From NCBI RefSeq assembly GCF_001423525.1, contig NZ_LMOI01000001.1, positions 496,001-560,000 of the forward strand: a stretch of 64,000 nucleotides of DNA. The letters are read 5' to 3'. This document shows, in pieces, positions 41,983 through 50,468 of the stretch. Position 1 is the first letter of the stretch; every line of letters starts with the position of its first letter. Below the pieces are notes generated by a model, which saw only the letters and a list, made by a program, of their open reading frames with translations, searched no databases and was not told the DNA's origin. This stretch comes from Arthrobacter sp. Leaf137 (GTDB lineage: Bacteria > Actinomycetota > Actinomycetes > Actinomycetales > Micrococcaceae). The translations under genes were made by a program, and so were the position numbers.

Positions 41983-42732
41983 ATGATCAGTAACCGCACT
42001 TCTTCGCGCCCATTTACCGCCTTGGGCGTCGCCGCCGTCCTGGGGCTGGGCCTGTCCGCTTGTGCAGCAGAGGCGCCTGCGGCCTCCGAAACCCAGCCGT
42101 CAACCGAAGCGGCCACATCGGCTTCGGCGTCACCCAGCAGCTCCGCCAGCGGGTCCTCCAGCGCTTCTGCTGCCGCGCCTGCCGGCGCCTCCGGAACTGC
42201 AAAGGACCTTACTGCTCCCGGGACAAAGCTCGGCCTGGGCGAAAAGGCAGTCACCCACACCAACACGGGCAAGGATCCGGCTGACGCCAAGTACACGGTA
42301 GCCACCTACACTAGCAGCGTCACGAAGATCACGGCCGGAGCCGAAACCGATCTCGCCGCCCTGAAGGATGCCGCGAAGTTCGCCGGGCAGACGCCGTACT
42401 ACGTCTTCACCGAACACACCCTGGACAGCCTGAGCAAGCCCTCCGCCGGCATCAGCGAACCCCGCCTGAACGCGCAGCTGAAGGATGGGACGGATGCCCA
42501 GAAGCTGATCATCATCGGCTCCCTGGACCAGTGCCCCACCAAGCGGTTTGAAACCACCGGCTCGAGTGACAACCTGAGCTACAAGGTGGGCAGCACCATG
42601 ACTTCGTGCCAGGTCTTCCTCGCACCCGCCGGGGACGAGATCGTCTCCGCGGACTACGCCGATTCCGGCTTCAGCTACGCAAGCTCCAGCGACAACCCGT
42701 ACCGCAAGAACCCGATCGTCTGGTCCAAGTAG
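41983..42732 (+). CDS. Ser/Ala-rich lipoprotein of unknown function
   Basis: The protein has 249 residues. Signal peptide with lipobox LGLSAC (Cys near residue 26), a linker of about 45 residues rich in Ser, Ala and Thr, then a domain of about 170 residues: TAPGTKLGLGEKAVTHTNTG, KYTVATYTSSVTKITAGAETDLAALKD, YYVFTEHTLDSL. Two cysteines (DQCPTKRFE and TSCQVFLAP) probably form a disulfide. The pattern recalls secreted DUF4352-like immunoglobulin-type lipoproteins, but this is not certain. AGGGGGAAATC precedes ATG 41983. A hairpin follows. Confidence 0.7.
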   Translation: MISNRTSSRPFTALGVAAVLGLGLSACAAEAPAASETQPSTEAATSASASPSSSASGSSSASAAAPAGASGTAKDLTAPGTKLGLGEKAVTHTNTGKDPADAKYTVATYTSSVTKITAGAETDLAALKDAAKFAGQTPYYVFTEHTLDSLSKPSAGISEPRLNAQLKDGTDAQKLIIIGSLDQCPTKRFETTGSSDNLSYKVGSTMTSCQVFLAPAGDEIVSADYADSGFSYASSSDNPYRKNPIVWSK

Positions 42733-42774
42733 GGACCGGCCCGGCCGGCCAGCGGGCCGGGCCGGCAAACCGAC

Positions 42775-42809
42775 GCAGGGGCGCCCCGATCCGACCGGAG
42801 CGCCCCTGC
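42775..42809. terminator. Bidirectional terminator hairpin
   Basis: GCAGGGGCGC pairs perfectly with GCGCCCCTGC. It ends the plus-strand lipoprotein unit and also lies 40 bp beyond the tiny minus-strand frame at 42850. Confidence 0.7.
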
Positions 42810-42849
42810 TGCTGTTAATGCTTCCTAGACCTGGTAGTCGGCTGGCCGT

Positions 42850-42903
42850 TCAGCCGCTCGTGGACGCAGTGGATATTGTGGCTGTGCTCATCTTGAGGGT
42901 CAT
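42850..42903 (-). CDS. Candidate 17-residue peptide with perfect Shine-Dalgarno
   Basis: On the minus strand TAGGAGGT sits seven bases before an ATG that opens a frame of 17 codons rich in Thr and Ser (MTLKMSTATISTASTSG) and stops at TGA 42852-42850. A strong hairpin terminator follows 40 bp later. It lies about 90 bp after the paaZ stop on the same strand. The ideal ribosome site suggests translation. It could be a leader or micropeptide, or the start of a transcript whose role is regulatory. No homolog is known to me. Confidence 0.4.
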   Translation of the reverse strand: MTLKMSTATISTASTSG

Positions 42904-42995
42904 GCAGCCACCTCCTACGAGGCAAAATGTTACGCCGGGGAGCCGCGAAACACCCTCCCCTTTTTGCCCCGCAACCCCTACTGGATTGGGGGCGG

Positions 42996-45104
42996 CTACT
43001 TCTCGACGAGGGTGAGGACGTCGTAAGTGGCCACGATCTCGTCACTCTGGTTGGTGAGGACGGCGTCCCAGGCCACCTCGCCGTATTCGTCCGTTTCACG
43101 CGGCGTGATCTTCTTCGCGGTGAGGGTCACCCGGATGGAGTCGCCGGCGGCCACGGGCGTGATGAAGCGCAGGTTCTCCAGCCCGTAGTTGGCCAGGACG
43201 GGGCCCGGTGCAGGCTCCACGAACAGCCCGGCGCCCCAGGCCAGCAGGAGGTAGCCGTGCGCCACGATGCCCGGGAAGAACGGGTTGGCCTCGGCGGCTT
43301 CTTGGTTGGTGTGGGCGTAGAAAGTGTCCCCGGTGGAGTTGGCGAAGGCCGTGATGTCCTCCAGGGTGACCTGCCGCAGGTCCGAGCGGACGGCATCGCC
43401 GATGCGCAGGGTCTCCAGGTGCTTGCGGAACGGGTGCGTCCCCTCGGTGTCCACCGTGAAGTTGCGGTCCGCTCCGGTGTGCCAGACGCCGGTGACGGCG
43501 GTGAGCATGTTGGGCGAGCCCTGGATGGCGGTGCGCTGCATGTGGTGCAGGACGGAGCGGATGCCGCCGAGCTCCTCGCCGCCGCCGGCGCGGCCGGGGC
43601 CGCCGTGCACCAGGTGCGGAACGGGTGAGCCGTGGCCGGTTGAGGTGCGGGCGTCTTCGCGGTTCAGCATGAGGACGCGGCCGTGGTGTGCGGCAATGCC
43701 GGTGACCAGTTCGCGCGCCACGTCGGGATCGTTGGTGCACACGGAGGCCACCAGCGAGCCGCCGCCGCGGGCTGCCAGCCGGACGGCGTCGGCGAGGTCC
43801 GAGTAACCCACCACGGAGGAGACCGGGCCGAAGGCTTCCAGCGAGTGCAGCGCCTCGGCTTCGGGGTTGTTCCAGTTGAGGACCACGGGGGCCATGAAGG
43901 CGCCGGCGTCCACCACGCCGGTGGTTCCGTCGGCCGAGGTGACCGACGGCGAATCGAGGGTTCCGTACGCAAGCTCACCGCCGGCGTCGAGCATGGACTG
44001 CACGGCCGCCCGGACGTCCTCCAGCTGTTCCACGGACGCCAGCGCACCCATGGTGACGCCCTCGGCGCGCGGATCGCCCACCACCACACGCTCCTGGATG
44101 CGCTTGCCGATGGCGGCGGAAACCGCGGGCACCAGCTCCTGCGGCACGATGGCGCGGCGGATGGCGGTGCACTTCTGGCCCGCCTTGACGGTCATCTCGG
44201 TGACCACGGATTTGACGAAGGCCTCGAATTCCGGGGTGCCCTCCACCGCGTCCGGGCCGAGGATGGCGGCGTTGAGGGAGTCGGTTTCGGAGGTGAACCG
44301 CACGCCGCCCTCCACCACGTTAGGGTGCGCCTTCAGGGACTTGGCGGTGGCGGCGGACCCGGTGAAGGACACCAGGTCCCGGTAGTCCAGCACGTCCAGC
44401 AGCCCGCGGACAGAACCGGAAACCAGCTGCAGCGACCCCTTGGGCAGAATGTTGGACTCCACGATGGCCTTCACCACGGCGGCGGCAACGTAGCCGGTGG
44501 GGGTGGCGGGCTTGACGATGGTGGGCACGCCGGCAATGAACGCGGGGGCGAACTTTTCCAGCATGCCCCACACCGGGAAGTTGAAGGCATTGATCTGCAC
44601 TGCGACGCCGGGAATGCGGGTGTAGATGTGTTCGCCGGCGAAGGATCCGTCCTTGGACAGCACCTCCATGGGCCCGTCCACAACCACCTGCGAGTTGGGC
44701 AGTTCGCGCCGGCCCTTGGAGCCGAAGGTGAAGAGCACGCCGATGCCGCCGTCGATGTCCACCATGGAATCGATCTTGGTGGCGCCGGTCTGGTAGGAGA
44801 AGCCGTAGAAATGTTCACGGCGGGCGTTCAGGTACTGCGCCAGCTCCTTGAGCTTGAGGGCGCGCTGGTGGAAGGTCAGCTTGCCCAGCTCGGCCTGGCC
44901 GGTGGTCCGGCCATATTCCACGGCCGCTGCGAGGTCAAGTCCCTCTGTGCTCACCTTGGCCAGGAGCTCGCCCGTGCTGGCGTCGCGCACCGGGGTGGCA
45001 GCGGCGGAGCCGGTTTCGGGCGTCCACCAGGAGTCCATAATGAAGCTGGGCACCGTCTCCACGGTATCGAGCGTGGCGTGGGGCGCTGTGGCAGTGGTGG
45101 TCAT
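42996..45104 (-). CDS. paaZ: PaaZ: aldehyde dehydrogenase / oxepin-CoA hydrolase fusion
   Basis: The protein has 702 residues. The N-terminal aldehyde dehydrogenase domain (about 1-530) shows GVAVQINAFNFPVWGMLEKFAPAFIAGVPTIVKPATPTGY, VSFTGSAATAK and the catalytic cysteine in VKAGQKCTAIRRAIVP. The C-terminal MaoC-like hotdog domain (about 545-702; TLEDITAFANSTGDTFYAHTNQEAA ... FPGIVAHGYLLLAWGAGL) is the oxepin-CoA hydrolase. PaaZ opens the oxepin ring and oxidises the resulting semialdehyde in phenylacetate degradation. It is divergent from a thioesterase gene, and an operator lies between them at 45151. Confidence 0.94.
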   Translation of the reverse strand: MTTTATAPHATLDTVETVPSFIMDSWWTPETGSAAATPVRDASTGELLAKVSTEGLDLAAAVEYGRTTGQAELGKLTFHQRALKLKELAQYLNARREHFYGFSYQTGATKIDSMVDIDGGIGVLFTFGSKGRRELPNSQVVVDGPMEVLSKDGSFAGEHIYTRIPGVAVQINAFNFPVWGMLEKFAPAFIAGVPTIVKPATPTGYVAAAVVKAIVESNILPKGSLQLVSGSVRGLLDVLDYRDLVSFTGSAATAKSLKAHPNVVEGGVRFTSETDSLNAAILGPDAVEGTPEFEAFVKSVVTEMTVKAGQKCTAIRRAIVPQELVPAVSAAIGKRIQERVVVGDPRAEGVTMGALASVEQLEDVRAAVQSMLDAGGELAYGTLDSPSVTSADGTTGVVDAGAFMAPVVLNWNNPEAEALHSLEAFGPVSSVVGYSDLADAVRLAARGGGSLVASVCTNDPDVARELVTGIAAHHGRVLMLNREDARTSTGHGSPVPHLVHGGPGRAGGGEELGGIRSVLHHMQRTAIQGSPNMLTAVTGVWHTGADRNFTVDTEGTHPFRKHLETLRIGDAVRSDLRQVTLEDITAFANSTGDTFYAHTNQEAAEANPFFPGIVAHGYLLLAWGAGLFVEPAPGPVLANYGLENLRFITPVAAGDSIRVTLTAKKITPRETDEYGEVAWDAVLTNQSDEIVATYDVLTLVEK

Positions 45105-45150
45105 CGTTGACGGGTCCTTCCAACAAAAGGGGCAGACAATCGGCGCATCA

Positions 45151-45172
45151 TTACTGACCGTCCGTTCGGTAA
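45151..45172. promoter_or_regulatory. PaaR-type operator between paaZ and paaI2
   Basis: The 22-bp palindrome has TTAC...GTAA ends and an inner GACCG / CGGT pair, and overlaps the intergenic region of two divergent paa genes. It is the most symmetrical of the four related sites. Confidence 0.75.
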
Positions 45173-45218
45173 TATAAGTACCATACAGGAATGTCCCCGC
45201 ACCGCACTAGGAGAGCAC

Positions 45219-45650
45219 ATGAGCGACGCCGCCCCGCATCACTCCCCCACAGAGCATGAACTGTGGAAGATCACACTCGGTGAGCTCGACGAGAAGATGG
45301 GGGTGAAGATCCTGGAGGAGTCCGTGGAGCGGGTGGTCGCCACCATGCCCGTGGAGGGAAACCGGCAGTCCTTCGGCCTGCTGCACGGTGGCGCTTCGCT
45401 GGCGGTGGGTGAGGCCGTGGGTTCGTGGGCGGCAGTCATCCACGCGAGCACCATGGGCAAGACGGCGGTGGGCATCGACGTCTCCGCAACGCACCACCGC
45501 TCCGCCCGGGAAGGCCAGATCACCATCACGGCCACGCCCATCCACCTGGGCGGCACACTGACCACCCACGAAGTACTCATCACCAACGAGGCCGGCCAGC
45601 GGCTCTGCACCCTGCGCATCACCAACCTGCTGAGGAAGCACAAACACTAG
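45219..45650 (+). CDS. Hotdog thioesterase, second PaaI-like
   Basis: The protein has 143 residues. It has the 4-hydroxybenzoyl/PaaI thioesterase pattern: LDEKMGVKILEESVERVVATMPVEGNRQSFGLLHGGASLAVGEAVGSWAAVIHA and GIDVSATHHRSAREGQITITATPIHLGGTLTTHEVLITNEAGQRLC. The catalytic acid is in the GGASLAVGEAV helix (E instead of D). It is divergent from paaZ and shares its operator, so it probably clears CoA thioesters in phenylacetate or related pathways. AGGAGA precedes the ATG. Confidence 0.88.
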   Translation: MSDAAPHHSPTEHELWKITLGELDEKMGVKILEESVERVVATMPVEGNRQSFGLLHGGASLAVGEAVGSWAAVIHASTMGKTAVGIDVSATHHRSAREGQITITATPIHLGGTLTTHEVLITNEAGQRLCTLRITNLLRKHKH

Positions 45651-45756
45651 GCAACAAAGAATTTTCCCGGCCCTGCATCCAAGGACCCCCTCCCCGGGGT
45701 ATTAAGCGCGTAAGCACAAACAGCCCGGCCACCGGGCATCCTTCAAGGAGTTTGAT

Positions 45757-46464
45757 ATGCGCAAAATCAGCTACGCCGCCGGAGCACTTTCACTCGCAGC
45801 CTCGTTGGCCTTCGCCGCCCCCGCCCAGGCCGGCGGATGGCACCATGATGACGACCCCGCCCTGCTGTCCGTACTGCATGGCGTTCCGGACCTGACCGTG
45901 GATGTGTGGGTCAACGGGGCCCTCACGCTGGATGACTTCACGCCCGGCACGCTGGCGGGGCCGTTGGAACTGGCCGCCGGTGACTACCAGATCGCCATCA
46001 CCGCCGCCGACGCCACCAGCGCCGACAACCCGGTCATCGGGCCCGTGGACGTGGAGCTCGAAGAAGGCGGCAACTACACCGCCGTGGCCCACCTCAATGC
46101 CGATGGTGCCCCCACCGCCACGCTCTTCACCAACGACACCAAGGCTCCCCGCAACGACCGCAAAGGCAAGCTGACGGTCCGGCACGTAGCGGCAGCTCCC
46201 GCCGTCGACGTTCTGGCCGGTGGGAAAGCGGTCATCGAAGGCCTGAGCAACCCGGACGAGGCCACGCTGAAGCTCAAGGCCGGCACCTACTCTGCTTCGG
46301 TGGCTGCAGCCGGAACCACCGGTCCTGTGATCGGCCCGGCGGACGTCACCGTCGAGGGCGGGAAGAACACCATCGTTTACGCGTGGGGAAGCCTCGCTGA
46401 CAAGACCTTGAAAGTGGCTGTTCAGGTGGTTGACGGCGCGAACAGGTGGCACGGCCACCACTGA
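45757..46464 (+). CDS. Secreted DUF4397 domain protein
   Basis: The protein has 235 residues. A Sec signal peptide (about 1-26, ending APAQAGG) is followed by two repeats of the DUF4397 unit: LSVLHGVPDLTVDVWVNGALTLDDFTPGTLAGPLELAAGDYQIAIT and LTVRHVAAAPAVDVLAGGKAVIEGLSNPDEATLKLKAGTYSASVAAAG. The pattern is beta-rich. DUF4397 proteins are secreted and of unknown function; a C-terminal RWHGHH tail has histidines. AAGGAG precedes the ATG. It stands alone between paaI2 and the convergent protease. Confidence 0.85.
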   Translation: MRKISYAAGALSLAASLAFAAPAQAGGWHHDDDPALLSVLHGVPDLTVDVWVNGALTLDDFTPGTLAGPLELAAGDYQIAITAADATSADNPVIGPVDVELEEGGNYTAVAHLNADGAPTATLFTNDTKAPRNDRKGKLTVRHVAAAPAVDVLAGGKAVIEGLSNPDEATLKLKAGTYSASVAAAGTTGPVIGPADVTVEGGKNTIVYAWGSLADKTLKVAVQVVDGANRWHGHH

Positions 46465-46531
46465 CCGCCAGCCACGCCGCTTTCCTGCGCCGGAAGGGCG
46501 GGGCGCTTTCCGCGTCCCGCCCTTCCGCTGT

Positions 46532-48679
46532 CTATTTGGCCGAACGCCGGCTCCGGCGGCGCACCAGGACTGTCAGGATGATCCCGACGGCGAGCGCCGC
46601 GGCCGCTGCCATGGCTGCGGGAATCAGCCCCGAGGGTCCGGTGTTCGCCAGATCGGCGGGTGACGTACCGGCATCGAAAGGTACGACGACGGTGCCGGCG
46701 TCCGCGGGCGGTTGCGGTGCCGCGGGGGCGGGCGCAGCCGGGGCCGGGTCGGCGGGGACGGCCGGAACGGGTGCCGGGTCCGCGGGCACGACGGGATTGG
46801 GTTGCTCCGGTGCGGGCGGTTCCGGGGCAGGGTTGCCGGGGGCAGGCTGCTCCGGCGCAGGCGGCTCCGCAGCTGCCCGGGCAAACTCAAACTCAACTCC
46901 CCCCGAGGTGCTGAAGCCGTTAGCCGTCTCCGCCGTAAAGCGGAGGGGCCCGTTGCCCTCGGGAGCGGTGAAGCTCCACGTTCCTGCGGCGTCCACCGGG
47001 ACCTCCACCGGGTCCTTGCCCTCCACCGTGATCTTGACCGTGGAGCCTGGGGCGACGGCGGAGGCGGGGGCTGCCGGGACGTTTCCGCTGATGGCCTGCC
47101 CGGGTTCGTAGGTTCCGCCGGGCGCGGGCGAGCTGACGGCCGGCTTGTTGAGGAACAGTTCCAGCTGGTAGCCGGGAAGGACCGCCAGGCTTTCGGAGAG
47201 GGTGGCGCCCACCGCGAAGTTGGCGGGTGCCGGCTCGCCGGGCGCGGGAGGCGCGTCACCCGCGGCATGCGTTCCCACGGCGTAGTTGCCGCTCACGTAC
47301 GGGCCTCCGGAGTCGCCGCCGCTGGACTGGACGCCATAGGAGAGGAATCCGCGGAAGGCACGGAGGTCGGTGGGGTCTGCGGCAAAGTCCGGGCCGGGCA
47401 CCACGTAGATTCCCACGGCGTCCACGGTGCCGCAGGACCAGGCCGAAGTCCGGCCGGACCGGCAGATGGGCATGCCCAGGACCGGATCGGCGGTGCCGAT
47501 GATCTTCACATCCGGGCCGGGCTCCGAGGGATCACCCCAGGTACTGGCGGCGGGCAGCGGATCGAGTCCCTCCGGAATGTTGTGGATCACCGAGATGTCA
47601 GTGCCCACGTTTCCGGGGTTGTCGGGGTCCACGGGGTTCTCAATGATGCGGGAGTTGCCGGGGCCGCCGAACTGGCTGAACCCGAACTCGCCCAGCTGGT
47701 CCTTCCGGACGAACTGGAACTCGAGGGTTGCCGTTGCCGCCTGCCCGTCCGAGGCGCAGTGCCCTGCGCTGAGGACGGCAGGCAGTCCCGCGGGATCGAA
47801 GGCGGAGAACCCGGTGGAGCAAATCCAGCCGGTATCAGCGATGTAGCCGACGCCGCCGGGAACGTCGGCCTCGGATCTGAGGGGGGCGGCGCCGTCGAGC
47901 TCCACGTTGGCGTACCGGGCCACGAAATCGGCCGGCGATACCCTGCCGGAGCCGCCGGCCGCCGTCGTTCCTGTTGCCGCTCCTGCCGTGGCTGCGTCAG
48001 CGGTTGTTGCGTCAGCGGTTGTTGCGTCAGCGGTTGTTGCGTCAGCCGCCGCCGCGCCGGGCGGTCGGGCCGACTCGGGTGCGTTCAGCGCCCCGGTGCG
48101 GATAACGAACTTCCCGTCTGCGGCCATGACTGCCTGCAGGCCTTCGGGGCCGACGTCGCGCACGTATGCCTGGAAGAGCTGCTCGGTGCTGACCGCCAGC
48201 TGTGAACCCTCGCCGGCTTCCCCGCTGGATTGCGCGCCGCCGCCGGCACGCCGGGCCTGCGGGGCCTCTACGGCGAGGTCCGGAAGGGTCCCGGCCAGCG
48301 CTGCCACTTTGGCGAGGAACTCCGGACCGGATCCGGTGACCACCACGTGCCCGTCGTCCAGCCGGATGCCGGCGTAACCGGGGACGTCACGCAACTGGGC
48401 GGCCGCGGCTGCCGCCTGGGCACCAAGCCCGCCCGCCGCGGTGAACTGCTCCCGGGTGAGTCCGAGGTCCCGCTGGACGGCGTCGTCGAGGGCGGCCTCC
48501 GACAGCCCGGAGCCCTGTGTTCCGGCGACTGGTGTTCCGGCGGCGGGGGCCTCCGGGGACGCCGTGGCTGCGGCCTGGCCGTCGGCGGCCCATGCCGGCG
48601 CAGCCACGTAGGCCGACGAGACCAGAATGCCTGCAACGGCACCCAGGGAGAGATACCTGCGCACTGACGCCGGGCTCAT
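46532..48679 (-). CDS. Cell-wall-anchored S1 family serine protease
   Basis: The protein has 715 residues. Signal peptide, a prodomain of about 170 residues typical of alpha-lytic/streptogrisin type, then the chymotrypsin-like domain with VLSAGHC, VGTDISVIHNI and SSGGDSGGPYVSG. After an Ig-like beta domain (YEPGQAISGNVPAAPASAVAPGSTVKITVEGKDPVEVPVDAAGTW) comes a Pro/Ala-rich spacer and a sorting signal LANTG with a hydrophobic helix and RRRSRR tail. LAxTG is the class E sortase motif. The ATG overlaps the stop of the upstream phosphatase gene as ATGA. A 15-bp repeat lies in the prodomain linker. Confidence 0.88.
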   Translation of the reverse strand: MSPASVRRYLSLGAVAGILVSSAYVAAPAWAADGQAAATASPEAPAAGTPVAGTQGSGLSEAALDDAVQRDLGLTREQFTAAGGLGAQAAAAAAQLRDVPGYAGIRLDDGHVVVTGSGPEFLAKVAALAGTLPDLAVEAPQARRAGGGAQSSGEAGEGSQLAVSTEQLFQAYVRDVGPEGLQAVMAADGKFVIRTGALNAPESARPPGAAAADATTADATTADATTADAATAGAATGTTAAGGSGRVSPADFVARYANVELDGAAPLRSEADVPGGVGYIADTGWICSTGFSAFDPAGLPAVLSAGHCASDGQAATATLEFQFVRKDQLGEFGFSQFGGPGNSRIIENPVDPDNPGNVGTDISVIHNIPEGLDPLPAASTWGDPSEPGPDVKIIGTADPVLGMPICRSGRTSAWSCGTVDAVGIYVVPGPDFAADPTDLRAFRGFLSYGVQSSGGDSGGPYVSGNYAVGTHAAGDAPPAPGEPAPANFAVGATLSESLAVLPGYQLELFLNKPAVSSPAPGGTYEPGQAISGNVPAAPASAVAPGSTVKITVEGKDPVEVPVDAAGTWSFTAPEGNGPLRFTAETANGFSTSGGVEFEFARAAAEPPAPEQPAPGNPAPEPPAPEQPNPVVPADPAPVPAVPADPAPAAPAPAAPQPPADAGTVVVPFDAGTSPADLANTGPSGLIPAAMAAAAALAVGIILTVLVRRRSRRSAK
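47994..48045. repeat. 15-bp tandem repeat inside the S1 protease gene
   Basis: GCGTCAGCGGTTGTT occurs three and a half times (47994-48045) and encodes repeated ADATT units in the linker between prodomain and protease domain. It is in frame and thus likely to vary in copy number among strains. Confidence 0.85.
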
Positions 48680-49395
48680 CGGGCCACACCCGCTCCGCAC
48701 AGGGACAGCACTGCGTCAAGTTCGGCGTCACTGAGCCCGTTCTTCAGGAGGTAGCCACGGCTGTCCAGGGTCCGCACGAAGTCCACCACGGCTTTCCCGC
48801 GCTGCTCCAGCAGCGGCGCCAGTTCGTCGTCGGCCAGGTAACGTTCCCGGCTGTGCGGCGGCCCATGGGTGCGGTACCGCTCGTTGATGCCGCGCGCTGC
48901 CCGCCGGTAGCCCTCGGCGATCTGGTGGTCCGAGTCGCCTGCGAGGTCCTGCACCATGGCCGCCACTAGGCCGCTGCGGTCACGTCCCGCGGCGCAGTGC
49001 AGCACCACCGCTCCCCGGCCTGCGGCATCGGCGAGGGCGCGAAAGACTGCCACGATCCTGTCCGGAAACAGGCGGGCGTTATCTGCGTAGTGGGCGGGGT
49101 CGTTCAGGTAGGGTCCGGTCAGCGCGGCGAACTGCTTGTGGTTGGCTTCCTCCGTGGGAGCCGACACCACGGCCAGGCCGTGCAGCGCGGCCGCCGGCAC
49201 CACCGGATCGGTGTCCCGGCGCCGGGCTTCCGCGGCGTTACGGAGATCCACTACCGTGCGGATGCCGTCGTCGTAGGCCTGCCGCCAGCCGGCTTCCGTG
49301 AGCCATTCCCGCCGGCCCATTCGGTACACGCCGCCGGCAACATGCCAGGCATTGACAGCACCATCCCAGTCCATGGACCCGCCCGCTTTCTCCAT
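48676..49395 (-). CDS. Tyrosine-protein phosphatase (SIW14/Ptp3-like)
   Basis: The protein has 239 residues. It has the tyrosine phosphatase active site HCAAGRDRSG (Cys134, Arg140, a C-x5-R-S motif) and a GGVYRMGRREWLTEAGW start, TVVDLRNAAEARRR and a helical C-terminus. This is the class often called protein-tyrosine phosphatase Y or PtpB-like, acting on Tyr-P or phosphoinositides in the cytoplasm or after export. ATG 49395 is chosen among three in-frame starts (49413, 49395, 49374). Its stop overlaps the protease ATG. Confidence 0.82.
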   Translation of the reverse strand: MEKAGGSMDWDGAVNAWHVAGGVYRMGRREWLTEAGWRQAYDDGIRTVVDLRNAAEARRRDTDPVVPAAALHGLAVVSAPTEEANHKQFAALTGPYLNDPAHYADNARLFPDRIVAVFRALADAAGRGAVVLHCAAGRDRSGLVAAMVQDLAGDSDHQIAEGYRRAARGINERYRTHGPPHSRERYLADDELAPLLEQRGKAVVDFVRTLDSRGYLLKNGLSDAELDAVLSLCGAGVAR

Positions 49396-49553
49396 CCGCA
49401 CAGCTAACCACAAGCCTGTGAACCCCGCATGTCACAAACAGGTACAGGAAGCACGCAAGGCGGGTACCGGGCACCGGTGAAACGGACCGCCACGTGGCGT
49501 ACTGTCACAGGTGTCTGTCCCCGGTCCGGGGCTACATTCAAGGGAGATCTGCG

Positions 49554-50441
49554 ATGGGCACTACAGCATTACGACGGCGGCGCGCGGCTTTCGCGGCAGG
49601 CCTCGCCACCCTGGCGATGGCACTTGGCTCCACGGCACTTCCTGCCGGAGCGGCGCCGCCGGAAAAGGATGTGGACCTCGTGGCGGTCGGTGACTCCTAC
49701 ACCGCCGGGATCGGGGCCGGGACCACCACACTTTCGTCTTGCACCCAGACCAACGGCGGGTACGTAAACCTGCTCAAAGCCCTGCCGATCGTGGACGGCA
49801 ACAGCACGAACGCGGCATGCGCTGGGGCAGTCATCGTGGACAGGGCATCGGACATTGCACCCAGCGTGCTGGAGCAAATTGCCGCTCTGACCGCCTCCGG
49901 CACACTGTCAGTCCGGACCGAACTGGTCGCCGTGACCGCGGGCGCGAACGACATTGACTTCACTATGCCGTTGAAGGCCTGCGCAGGATCAACGCTCGAT
50001 GTCTGTGCGCAGGCAGTACAGGGAGTGCAAGCCAGGTTTCCCGCCATGCAGGCCGATCTTGTGGAGGCCCTGACAGCAATTCGAACGGCAGCCCCGCACG
50101 CCACCATAGCTGTCTTCGGTTATCCGCTTCTCTTCGATCCCGACGGCCCGCCGACACTGCTGAGCGAGGACGCGCAAAGGCTGGTCAACGCAGGCACGCT
50201 GGCCCTCAATAACGCCATTGCCCAAGCCACGGGTGCCCCGAGGGTGAAGGCCAAAGCTGCCTACGTCGACGTCACCAAAGCCTTTAAAGCACACGCGGTG
50301 AACTCAGCCTATCCGTGGATCAACTTCAACCCGGCAGATCCCTTTGCCCTGCAAAACTTCCATCCAACTGCTGCCGGCCACCAGGCTTACGCCGACGCAC
50401 TGTCCGAAGCGGTGAACCTCAACAAGCTGGCACGGCCTTAG
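49554..50441 (+). CDS. Secreted SGNH/GDSL hydrolase
   Basis: The protein has 295 residues. A signal peptide (TALRRRRAAFAAGLATLAMALGSTALPAGAA) precedes an SGNH hydrolase: block I DLVAVGDSYTAGIGAG, block III VTAGANDIDF and block V HPTAAGHQAYADAL. Cysteines at CTQTNGGY, NAACAGA and CAGSTLDVCAQ suggest disulfides, as in Streptomyces SGNH lipases. It probably hydrolyses esters outside the cell. ATG 49554 has AAGGGAG upstream; the ATG at 49494 lacks one. The gene is isolated. Confidence 0.86.
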   Translation: MGTTALRRRRAAFAAGLATLAMALGSTALPAGAAPPEKDVDLVAVGDSYTAGIGAGTTTLSSCTQTNGGYVNLLKALPIVDGNSTNAACAGAVIVDRASDIAPSVLEQIAALTASGTLSVRTELVAVTAGANDIDFTMPLKACAGSTLDVCAQAVQGVQARFPAMQADLVEALTAIRTAAPHATIAVFGYPLLFDPDGPPTLLSEDAQRLVNAGTLALNNAIAQATGAPRVKAKAAYVDVTKAFKAHAVNSAYPWINFNPADPFALQNFHPTAAGHQAYADALSEAVNLNKLARP

Positions 50442-50468
50442 CCGGCAGGGTGCCCGGCGGGCAGAGTC

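Noticed and set aside
42850..42852. TGA of the tiny frame as a selenocysteine codon
   Set aside because: No SECIS-like hairpin directly follows, and the sequence after TGA shows no continued protein pattern.
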